The notes: a model not told the origin generated them from the letters alone. A DNA stretch of 5,805 bases from an uncultured Collinsella sp. (GCA_900759565.1 CAAEVV010000056.1:1-5805), one strand, 5' to 3'. Numbered from the stretch's first letter, positions 1 through 4,341 are shown. Numbers and translations are program-made.

Positions 1-56
1 CCGATAATCGTGGGAGGTGTTTTACCTGCTGTGGGCTTAAAAGGGTTTGTTTGCAT
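1..56 (-). CDS. N-terminus of probable AAA-type ATP-binding protein (partial)
   Basis: Only the first 18 codons, starting from ATG at 54-56 on the minus strand, lie in the window; the gene continues past the left edge. The peptide begins MQTNPFKPTAGKTPPTIIG. The pattern NPF-x-PT-x-G-x-x-PP followed by a glycine is what I recall from the start of a group of bacterial AAA/ORC-like ATP-binding proteins, where it precedes the P-loop module. The Walker motifs themselves are outside the window. A good ribosome binding site (AAAGGTGG, 5 nt before the ATG on the minus strand) supports the start. It lies 103 bp downstream of the YczE-like gene on the same strand, with no clear terminator between them. 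The call rests on a short peptide plus the RBS, so the function is tentative. Confidence 0.5.
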   Translation of the reverse strand, partial: MQTNPFKPTAGKTPPTII

Positions 57-74
57 GTGAGCCACCTTTGCTCA

Positions 75-134
75 AGATATAGCAAGATATAGCAAGATAT
101 AGCAAAGTATAGTGAGATATAGCAACGTATAGCG
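75..134. repeat. 10-bp tandem repeat, six units
   Basis: Six head-to-tail 10-bp units fill this stretch. Units 1, 2, 3 and 5 are exactly AGATATAGCA (75-84, 85-94, 95-104, 115-124). Units 4 (105-114) and 6 (125-134) are diverged but keep the TATAG core. On the minus strand the unit reads TGCTATATCT, and the array ends about 10 bp before the ribosome binding site of the gene starting at 56. It therefore occupies that gene's promoter/leader position. The unit contains TATA-rich, -10-like hexamers, for example TATACT on the minus strand at 105-110. Confidence 0.85.
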
Positions 135-159
135 CTGTTCGCGGGTTCTTACGGTGGTG

Positions 160-840
160 CTATTTTCCGAATGCCGCGCGGATAAAGCGCTGGGCGAACA
201 GCTTGTTGGCGACGTTGATGACATGGCCCAGGAACAGTGCCGAGATGGCGGTCGTGACGCCAAAGCCGCCCAGGTTGTACATAAAGATCAGCGACAACGC
301 GAGCGAGGCGGCGACATGTGAGCAGTCAAACACGACTTTTACGTCACCAAAGCGGCGTTTAAGCTTTTCGGCAATGACTTGCACCAAGCCGTCGGGCGCG
401 TTGGGGACAACGCCCATGTTGACGACGAGACTTACGCCAAATGCGGTGACAGCGAGGGAGAGCAGCATGGTCGCAATCTGTGTGGGGAGTGCCGTGGGAT
501 GCAGTGGGTTGACCGCCATGAAGAGGTCGGTCAAGCCGCCAATCAGCGTTGAGAAGAACAACTCGAGCAGGATGCGCGGCTGGAACTCGCTTCGCAAGAT
601 GGCTAATTGCGCCACGATGTAGGCGACGTAGGTTGCGGTGATCCAAAAGCCGAGCGTCTTGCCAGTGAGCATGGATAGGGTTGTGGCAAAGCACGTGAGC
701 GCGGCGACGCCCAGGCCGGATGCCGTCTGGAGGCTCATACCGAGTGCCAGTACTGCAACGCCCACAAGATACATCAGCATTCTGATGACGGTATGGCACC
801 AGTCGATGTTCTCGCCATACATGATGATGAGCGGTCGCAT
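160..840 (-). CDS. YczE/YitT-like integral membrane protein
   Basis: This is a 226-residue polytopic membrane protein. Hydrophobic segments lie at roughly residues 20-40, 47-59, 64-83, 88-109, 118-141, 172-190 and 195-215. Two related glycine-rich turns, TASGLGVAALTC (39-50) and GVVPNAPDGLVQ (143-154), each followed by an amphipathic stretch, fit the internally repeated G-x-G-P-x-D-x-L pattern of YczE/YyaS/YitT-type proteins. The biochemical role of that family is not established; I infer no substrate. The start at 840 has an AAAGGA-type ribosome binding site about 11 nt upstream; a second in-frame ATG (residue 7, codon 820-822) is possible. The leader carries element R, a large hairpin and a LacI-type operator also found ahead of the KDG kinase-aldolase operon. 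Joint control with that operon is therefore likely. This is the only clue to function. Confidence 0.85.
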   Translation of the reverse strand: MRPLIIMYGENIDWCHTVIRMLMYLVGVAVLALGMSLQTASGLGVAALTCFATTLSMLTGKTLGFWITATYVAYIVAQLAILRSEFQPRILLELFFSTLIGGLTDLFMAVNPLHPTALPTQIATMLLSLAVTAFGVSLVVNMGVVPNAPDGLVQVIAEKLKRRFGDVKVVFDCSHVAASLALSLIFMYNLGGFGVTTAISALFLGHVINVANKLFAQRFIRAAFGK

Positions 841-873
841 GTTGCTACCCGTCCTTTCGGTTGTGTGAAAAAG

Positions 874-998
874 CTGACCCGGGCCGGCAAAAGAGGGTTA
901 TCGGAGGCACTGCTGCAAAAGCAGAAAAGCCGGCCCCACGGTCAGTCGTCTAGGAAGTGTCTCGCTGTGCCGGAATGGGACTAAAGGTCCAACGAGAC
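874..998 (-). promoter_or_regulatory. Structured leader RNA, element R copy 1 (candidate riboswitch)
   Basis: In the minus-strand transcript this 125-nt leader segment ends 33 nt before the yczE-like start codon. Reading 5' to 3' it forms these helices. Helix P1 is GTCTCGTTG (990-998) with CAGCGAGAC (959-967); an inner CC/GG pair closes a 14-nt loop containing AGTCCCATTCC. A possible pseudoknot pairs loop TTAGTC (979-984) with GACTGA (942-947). Helix Pa is CTGACC (940-945) with GGTCAG (874-879). Helix Pb is GGCCGGC (929-935) with GCCGGCC (882-888). Pb encloses a small hairpin and the stretch GCAGTGCCTCCGATAACC (896-913). Every helix recurs with changed but complementary bases in the copy at 3104-3233. 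Five U residues (868-872) follow Pa with one base between, so Pa/Pb could also act as an intrinsic terminator. Ligand and class are unknown. Confidence 0.75.
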
Positions 999-1019
999 GG
1001 GAAGAAAGCAAATGGCATT

Positions 1020-1077
1020 GCGTGGGCGATAAGATGCCAAGATGGTAGGGTGTGTCTTAGCATCCTATTGCCCACGC
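1020..1077. repeat. 58-bp inverted-repeat hairpin, copy 1
   Basis: Arms of 18 bases (1020-1037 and 1060-1077) pair with one mismatch and one G-T pair. A 1x1 mismatch follows, then a 6-bp inner stem (1039-1044/1053-1058) and an 8-base loop GTAGGGTG (1045-1052). The architecture matches the hairpin at 4385-4440, and the inner stem and loop sequence are nearly the same, while the outer arms differ in sequence but keep pairing. On the minus strand it would sit about 20 nt after the predicted start of the yczE leader. As RNA it folds slightly better on the plus strand (G-U pairs instead of A-C mismatches), so the functional strand is unresolved. No U-tract follows on either side. Confidence 0.8.
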
Positions 1078-1081
1078 TCAA

Positions 1082-1095
1082 CGAAATCGGTTTCG
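1082..1095. promoter_or_regulatory. LacI-family-type operator ahead of yczE-like gene
   Basis: CGAAATCGGTTTCG is palindromic around a central CG apart from one symmetric position, the form expected for LacI/GalR-family operators, whose hinge helix inserts at a central CG step. Flanking bases extend the symmetry (GCTCAA at 1076-1081 against TTGAGC at 1097-1102). The identical 14-mer occurs at 4459-4472 between the LacI gene and the kinase operon. It sits just downstream of a TATACT element on the minus strand, where a bound repressor would block transcription of the yczE-like gene. Assignment to the LacI protein at 4574-5596 is inferred from this shared site. Confidence 0.75.
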
Positions 1096-1105
1096 TTTGA
1101 GCCTA

Positions 1106-1111
1106 AGTATA
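1106..1111 (-). promoter_or_regulatory. -10 element of yczE-like gene
   Basis: On the minus strand this reads TATACT, one base off the consensus TATAAT. A weak -35 candidate, TTCGCA, lies 16 bp upstream (1128-1133). The same TATACT hexamer occurs at the equivalent distance (11-12 bp) from the identical operator ahead of the kinase gene, which supports its being a real promoter. Start of transcription would fall near 1099. Confidence 0.55.
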
Positions 1112-1149
1112 CGCACGGGATTTTATTTGCGAAGAGAAAAACAATAAAA

Positions 1150-1165
1150 AGGTGAACGTTCACCT
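1150..1165. promoter_or_regulatory. Perfect 16-bp palindrome, candidate operator
   Basis: AGGTGAACGTTCACCT is a perfect palindrome with a central CG, in the divergent region between the yczE-like gene and the GntR-family gene. It lies about 40 bp upstream of the minus-strand -10 element, and upstream of the GntR gene on the other strand. It differs from the CGAAATCGGTTTCG site, so a different regulator is likely. The neighbouring GntR protein (autoregulation) or another LacI-type protein are both possible. Confidence 0.5.
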
Positions 1166-1188
1166 AATCGCAACAACTCGTTGGCTGT

Positions 1189-1255
1189 AGTTGCGGTGGA
1201 ATAGTTCCTGTTTTTGCTGCTGAAGGCCTTGAACAGGAACTATTCCACCGCAACT
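1189..1255. repeat. Palindromic repeat, family AGTTGCGGTG, copy A
   Basis: Two 24-base arms (1189-1212 and 1232-1255) are perfect reverse complements separated by 19 bases. The arms begin AGTTGCGGTG and share their outline with the palindrome at 2035-2101. Where the two copies differ, both arms differ together so that pairing is kept. It lies 72 bp before the GntR-family start codon. No U-tract follows on the plus strand; I read it as an interspersed palindromic repeat rather than a terminator. Confidence 0.85.
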
Positions 1256-1327
1256 TATGAGGGGGCGGGGGATGCGATAGTATTGCATGGTGGTATTCGA
1301 CTAACCGAGGACTTATCCGAGGGCTTT

Positions 1328-2020
1328 ATGGAACAGCACCAGCATTATCAGAGCCTGCAAGACCAGGCGTACAACGCATTGCGCTCCAAGATCATCTATG
1401 CCGAGCTCAGGCCCGGCACGCGTCTTTCGGCGATTGGTCTGGAAAAGGAGACGGGAATCGGGCGCACGCCCATTCGCGAATCCTTTGTGCGCCTGCGTGA
1501 GCAGGAGCTGGTGGAAACGCGTCCCAAAAGCGGCACCTACGTCTCTAAGATCAGCATGGAACGCGCCGAGAATGCTTGTTTCTTGCGCGAGAAACTCGAG
1601 AGAAGCGTGCTTATTAAATGCTGCTCGGCCGCCACACCCGAGCAAAAGCAGCGGCTTGAGCAGATTCTTGCCGAGTCCGAATCACTCGACCATCGCGAAA
1701 CGCGTCGCTTTTTCGATCTGGACAACCTGTTCCACGAGACGTGTTTTGAGATTGCCGGCCGCCATATGTTGTGGGATTGGATGAAGAGCGTCAATACGCA
1801 TTTTGAGCGATACAACTGGTTACGTATGGTGTCGCAGGATTTGGATTGGGAGCCGATTCGTCGGCAGCATCGCCGGATTCTCGAGGCCATTAAGAGGGGC
1901 GATACCGACGCGGCGAGCTATCTGGCAGAGACGCACTTGCACCTGATGCCCGAGGAGCAGGGCCCGGTTATCGCCTTGCATCCCGACTATTTTGAGCTGT
2001 CCAAAGACTCGGCCATCTAA
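1328..2020 (+). CDS. GntR-family transcriptional regulator, FCD subfamily
   Basis: This 230-residue protein has an N-terminal winged helix-turn-helix (about residues 8-75). Visible hallmarks are the segment LRSKIIYAELRPGTRL, the recognition region TGIGRTPIRESFVRL, and the wing PKSGTYVS. The C-terminal all-helical FCD effector domain (about 80-215) keeps the metal/ligand residues expected of the family: Asp132 and His136 in DNLFH, His181 in RRQHRRI and His203 in ETHLH. FCD proteins usually sense organic acids or sugar acids and repress nearby catabolic genes. The ATG at 1328 (GAGGG four bases upstream) is preferred because an upstream TTG-initiated reading would begin inside the loop of palindrome A. 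The gene stands alone, bracketed by two related palindromes. A role in sugar-acid control fits the neighbourhood, but its targets are unknown. Confidence 0.88.
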   Translation: MEQHQHYQSLQDQAYNALRSKIIYAELRPGTRLSAIGLEKETGIGRTPIRESFVRLREQELVETRPKSGTYVSKISMERAENACFLREKLERSVLIKCCSAATPEQKQRLEQILAESESLDHRETRRFFDLDNLFHETCFEIAGRHMLWDWMKSVNTHFERYNWLRMVSQDLDWEPIRRQHRRILEAIKRGDTDAASYLAETHLHLMPEEQGPVIALHPDYFELSKDSAI

Positions 2021-2034
2021 TCAATCCCCATATA

Positions 2035-2101
2035 AGTTGCGGTGAAATAGGGACTGTTTTGCGGCCTAGGTGGCGCAAACAGTCCCTATTTCACCGCAAC
2101 T
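2035..2101. repeat. Palindromic repeat, family AGTTGCGGTG, copy B
   Basis: Perfect 25-base arms (2035-2059 and 2077-2101) enclose 17 bases; a further GCG/CGC pairing is possible beyond a one-base bulge. The element starts 15 bp after the GntR stop codon. It shares AGTTGCGGTG, AATAG and CTGTTT with copy A at 1189-1255, while the variable bases (GGA here, TTC there, and one A/G) are compensated on the other arm. A transcript from the GntR gene would fold here, so it may shape that 3' end, though no U-tract follows the stem. Confidence 0.85.
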
Positions 2102-2126
2102 GCGTTGGGGCGTAACCGGGGCACAA

Positions 2127-2193
2127 AGCTGCGGCGCCGCTTGGAGGAAAAGGCCGGAAGCAAGGGTCCATTCCTCCAGACGGCACCGCAGCT
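2127..2193 (+). other. Imperfect hairpin in the intergenic region (23-base arms)
   Basis: Arms 2127-2149 and 2171-2193 pair at 20 positions by Watson-Crick rules plus one G-U on the plus strand; the ends are AGCTGCGG/CCGCAGCT and TGGAGGAA/TTCCTCCA. A TTTT run at 2195-2198 follows one base after the stem, so it could serve as a weak intrinsic terminator for the GntR transcript. It is the first of three consecutive hairpins filling the gene-free stretch 2102-2356. Confidence 0.6.
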
Positions 2194-2203
2194 GTTTTGG
2201 TGG

Positions 2204-2250
2204 CTCGGCTTTTGTCGAAATGGCTTAGTTGAGTGCGACGGCCAGCCGAG
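2204..2250 (+). other. Second intergenic hairpin
   Basis: CTCGGCT (2204-2210) pairs with AGCCGAG (2244-2250), and GTCG (2214-2217) with CGAC (2236-2239). An internal loop separates the two helices and the apical loop has 18 bases. It sits between the hairpins at 2127-2193 and 2256-2356. No open reading frame here looks like a gene. Confidence 0.45.
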
Positions 2251-2255
2251 TAGGC

Positions 2256-2356
2256 AAAGCGGCTTGGAGGCGTGTCGCTTCCGTCACGTTCTATCAGCAT
2301 ACAAGACGGTTTTGGTTCTTGTTCGTGACGGAAACGGCGCGCTTCCGAGCCGCTTT
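2256..2356 (+). other. Long 33-base-arm hairpin with G-U pairs, candidate plus-strand RNA
   Basis: Arms 2256-2288 and 2324-2356 can pair over 33 positions: 28 Watson-Crick, four G-U and one C-A mismatch on the plus strand. On the minus strand the four G-U pairs would become A-C mismatches, so a plus-strand RNA is favoured. The 35-base apical region holds a further 6-bp hairpin (ACAAGA 2301-2306 with TCTTGT 2317-2322). The stem is followed by TAAAAG, not by a U-tract, so it is not an ordinary intrinsic terminator. It abuts the aldolase terminator. It could be part of a small RNA, a decayed inverted-repeat element or a 3' end structure. Confidence 0.6.
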
Positions 2357-2394
2357 AAAAGAAAGGGGGCGAGGTTTAGGGCACGCCCCCTTTC
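2357..2394 (-). terminator. Intrinsic terminator of the kinase-aldolase operon
   Basis: On the minus strand, 17 nt after the aldolase stop codon, the perfect 11-bp stem GAAAGGGGGCG/CGCCCCCTTTC (2384-2394 with 2361-2371) closes a 12-nt loop and is followed at once by TTTT (2357-2360). This is a textbook Rho-independent terminator for leftward transcription. On the plus strand no U-run follows, so it is one-directional. Confidence 0.92.
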
Positions 2395-2411
2395 ACGATA
2401 GAGAGCTAAAC

Positions 2412-3053
2412 CTAGCCGCGGACCTTCTTGACGACGTCCATGGCCTCGTGGGCGATCTGCTCGACCTTGGAGAAGTCGCCGTCGGCAAACAGGGCCGGCT
2501 TGACCATCCAGGTGCCACCGCAGGCGATGATGGCGGAGGAGCTCAGGTACTCCTCGACGTTGGCGGTGCTCACGCCGCCGGTGGGCATAAAGCGGTGGCC
2601 GACAAACGGAGCGGCGAGGGCCTTGATGGTGTTCAGGCCGCCATACTGGGACGCGGGGAAGAACTTGGTGACCTTGAGGCCCAGGTTCTCGGCTGCGGTG
2701 ACCTCGGAGGGGGTCACGGTGCCGGGAAGGACGGGCAGGTCGATGTCGATGCAGTGCTTCACGACGTCCTCGTTGTAACCCGGGGAGACGATGAACTTGG
2801 CACCGGCTGCGCGGGCCTGCTCAACCTGCTCGACGGTCAGGACAGTGCCGGCGCCAACGCACATCTCGGGCTCGGCCTCGGCCATAGCGGCGATGCACTC
2901 GGCGGCGCAGGCGGTGCGGAAGGTGACCTCGGCGGACTTCATGCCAGCTGCCATAAGGGCGTGGGCGAGCGGGGCGGCGTCCTCGACCTTGTCGAGCACA
3001 ACGACCGGCACGATGCCCAGGGACTCAAGCGTGGTGTAGAACTGATCGAACAT
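2412..3053 (-). CDS. eda: KDPG/KHG aldolase
   Basis: A class I aldolase that splits 2-keto-3-deoxy-6-phosphogluconate into pyruvate and glyceraldehyde 3-phosphate (family members may also act on 2-keto-4-hydroxyglutarate); cytoplasmic. The 213-residue protein has the usual single TIM-barrel length. Visible signatures are the general-base Glu42 in AEVTFRT, GAGTVLT (67-73), FIVSPG (87-92), PGTVTPSE (110-117), the Schiff-base Lys130 in VTKFFPA, and the phosphate-binding PTGGVS near residues 156-161. The start at 3053 is chosen because AAAGGA (3059-3064) lies five bases upstream; a longer in-frame reading from 3098 would add 15 residues with no family resemblance. It is the second gene of an operon with the KDG kinase, 253 bp downstream of it, and the gap holds element R copy 2. 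An intrinsic terminator follows the gene. Confidence 0.95.
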   Translation of the reverse strand: MFDQFYTTLESLGIVPVVVLDKVEDAAPLAHALMAAGMKSAEVTFRTACAAECIAAMAEAEPEMCVGAGTVLTVEQVEQARAAGAKFIVSPGYNEDVVKHCIDIDLPVLPGTVTPSEVTAAENLGLKVTKFFPASQYGGLNTIKALAAPFVGHRFMPTGGVSTANVEEYLSSSAIIACGGTWMVKPALFADGDFSKVEQIAHEAMDVVKKVRG

Positions 3054-3074
3054 GATGTTCCTTTCGATGTGTGG

Positions 3075-3088
3075 CGCGCATGGGCGCG
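3075..3088 (-). other. Small hairpin just before the aldolase ribosome binding site
   Basis: On the minus strand CGCGC and GCGCG pair around the loop CCAT, 10 bases before the AAAGGA ribosome binding site of the aldolase gene. It is short, but its position between element R and the RBS could let it influence translation. Its significance is uncertain. Confidence 0.35.
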
Positions 3089-3103
3089 TGATTGCCAAAT
3101 GTG

Positions 3104-3233
3104 CTGGTCAGGAGCCGATTTTGGATTGGTTATCGGAGGCACTGCTTGGGGTTCAAGCAATTCCAAAACCGGCTGCTCGACCAGTCGTGTAGGAAATGCC
3201 AGGCAAAACCGGAATGGGACTGGTGGTTTTGCC
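3104..3233 (-). promoter_or_regulatory. Structured RNA between kinase and aldolase, element R copy 2
   Basis: On the minus strand this 130-nt segment repeats the fold of 874-998. P1 is GGCAAAACC (3225-3233) with GGTTTTGCC (3202-3210) around a 14-nt loop containing AGTCCCATTCC. The loop bases CCAGTC (3218-3223) can pair with GACTGG (3181-3186). Pa is CTGGTC (3179-3184) with GACCAG (3104-3109). Pb is AGCCGGTTTTGG (3163-3174) with CCAAAATCGGCT (3113-3124), enclosing a 7-bp hairpin (3142-3160) that runs into the invariant GCAGTGCCTCCGATAACC (3128-3145). Helix sequences differ from copy 1 yet stay complementary. It ends about 50 nt before the aldolase start codon. Unlike copy 1, no U-run follows Pa, so control here would more likely act on translation, processing or stability than on termination. 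Confidence 0.75.
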
Positions 3234-3252
3234 CGGCCGGAGGAATCGGGGA

Positions 3253-3292
3253 GCGGGCCGCAGGGGTATGGGATTGGAAAGCTGCGGCCCGC
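3253..3292 (-). other. Hairpin after the kinase stop codon
   Basis: A perfect 11-bp stem, GCGGGCCGCAG with CTGCGGCCCGC (3253-3263/3282-3292), encloses an 18-base loop. On the minus strand it begins 14 nt after the kinase stop codon and is not followed by a U-tract, so the operon probably reads through. It may protect or partly terminate the kinase message. Its loop contains AATCCCATACC, which resembles the element R loop. Confidence 0.65.
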
Positions 3293-3306
3293 GGAATGGA
3301 GACGGA

Positions 3307-4341
3307 CTAGCGCGCGACGCGGGTGCCACCGTCGGCGGCGGATGCCGCGGCTGCGATCTCGTCTGCGGTCACCAAGTTGGAATCGCCCTTGATAGTGAGC
3401 TTGAGGATCGAGGCTGCAATCGCGTAGTTGACAGCGTCCTGCGGGTCAAAGTCGTTGATGAGGGCATGGACGAGACCGGCGTTGAAAGCGTCGCCGGCGG
3501 CAACGCCCTCGAGTACGTGCACGTCGTGAGCAGGGGAGAACCAGTGCTCGCCGCTCTCGGCCTCAAAGAGCATGCCCATCCAGATGGAGCGCTCGACGCA
3601 GGAGATGTTGCGGACGACCGAGGCGACCTTCTTGCAGCCGTACTCGGCGCAGATCTGACGGGCCATCTCGACATAGGTGTCGCGCTCCTCGATGCCGTGG
3701 GCAAGGGAGCCAGAGACGCAGGTCATACCGAGGCCAGCAGGCGCATCCTCGTCGTTGGCGATGCAGATGTCGACGAGCGGCAGGAGTTCCCTCATGGTGG
3801 CCTGCGACTTCTCGGGCGACCACATCTTGCCGCGATAGTTCACGTCACACACGGTGGTGATGCCCTTGGCGCGGCAGGCGGCGAGCGCATCCTTGCAGGC
3901 GGCGGCCATCTCATCGGAGACGGCGGGGGTCACGCCGGAGAAATAGAAGACATCGATGCCCTTGAGGATCTCGTCCCAGTCAAAGACGTCGCGCTTGGCC
4001 ATGTTGATGGCAGAGTACTTGCGGTCGTAGACGCAACCGTTGCCGCGCTGCGAGGCACCGACCTCAAACACATAGGAGCCAAGGCGGTCGCCCTGACGCA
4101 CGACGCGCGTGGTGTCGACGTCGTAGGCCTTCAGCGAACGCAGGGCGCACTCGCCCAGACGGTTGGCCGGGACAACGGAGACGTAAGCGGCCTTGTCGCC
4201 CTGGTAGGCCAGGGAAAGCGCAGTGTTGGCCTCGGCGCCGCCGTAGCGGACGTCAAACTCGGTTGCCTGCTCAATACGCAGGTGGTCTTTGGGTGAGAGT
4301 CTCATCATGATCTCGCCGAAGGTAAGAACCGTTTTACCCAT
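3307..4341 (-). CDS. kdgK: 2-keto-3-deoxygluconate kinase, PfkB family
   Basis: It phosphorylates KDG with ATP to give KDPG, the substrate of the aldolase encoded next in the operon; cytoplasmic. The 344-residue protein shows the ribokinase/PfkB layout: N-terminal GEIMMRLSP (9-17), the glycine-rich substrate loop YGGAEANTALSLAYQG (33-48), CDVNYRGKMWS (165-175) typical of KDG kinases, and the second PfkB signature EGVAAGDAFNAG (278-289) with catalytic Asp284. The anion-hole motif reads AAGD rather than the common GAGD, a mild deviation. The start at 4341 has AAAAGGAG about 10 nt upstream; longer in-frame starts would run into the leader hairpin. The first gene of the operon, it is transcribed away from the LacI-family regulator and has two overlapping operators and a hairpin in its leader. 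KDG kinase is inferred chiefly from the pairing with KDPG aldolase; another sugar-acid kinase is less likely. Confidence 0.88.
   Translation of the reverse strand: MGKTVLTFGEIMMRLSPKDHLRIEQATEFDVRYGGAEANTALSLAYQGDKAAYVSVVPANRLGECALRSLKAYDVDTTRVVRQGDRLGSYVFEVGASQRGNGCVYDRKYSAINMAKRDVFDWDEILKGIDVFYFSGVTPAVSDEMAAACKDALAACRAKGITTVCDVNYRGKMWSPEKSQATMRELLPLVDICIANDEDAPAGLGMTCVSGSLAHGIEERDTYVEMARQICAEYGCKKVASVVRNISCVERSIWMGMLFEAESGEHWFSPAHDVHVLEGVAAGDAFNAGLVHALINDFDPQDAVNYAIAASILKLTIKGDSNLVTADEIAAAASAADGGTRVAR

Noticed and set aside
75..134. CRISPR array
   Set aside because: Units are only 10 bp and directly abutting, with no spacers.
72..263. 63-residue minus-strand frame with repeated YTLLYLTILCY-like end
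   Set aside because: Its periodic tail is only translation of the 10-bp DNA repeat, and the rest overlaps the membrane protein gene.
1020..1077. Intrinsic terminator
   Set aside because: The stem is long, but no U-tract follows it on either strand, and the position fits a leader rather than a 3' end.
1214..1327. Upstream TTG-initiated extension of the GntR-family gene by 38 residues
   Set aside because: The TTG lies in the loop of palindrome A, the added residues have no winged-helix resemblance, and ATG 1328 has a ribosome binding site and gives a normal family length.
3054..3098. 15-residue N-terminal extension of the KDPG aldolase
   Set aside because: It has no ribosome binding site or family similarity, whereas ATG at 3053 has AAAGGA five bases upstream and starts at the usual family position.
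3128..3233. T-box or known metabolite riboswitch class for element R
   Set aside because: No T-box consensus (TGGNACCGCG type), and no match that I can recognise to TPP, FMN, lysine, glycine, purine, SAM, cobalamin, ZTP, fluoride or glutamine classes; a database search could still change this.
2229..3392. 387-residue plus-strand open frame
   Set aside because: It runs opposite to the aldolase gene and through element R, is glycine/histidine/aspartate-rich in the way antisense frames of GC-rich genes are, and lacks a ribosome binding site.
3196..4296. 366-residue plus-strand open frame antisense to the kinase
   Set aside because: This is a shadow of the kinase's codon bias; no domain is recognisable and it lies wholly over a clear PfkB gene.
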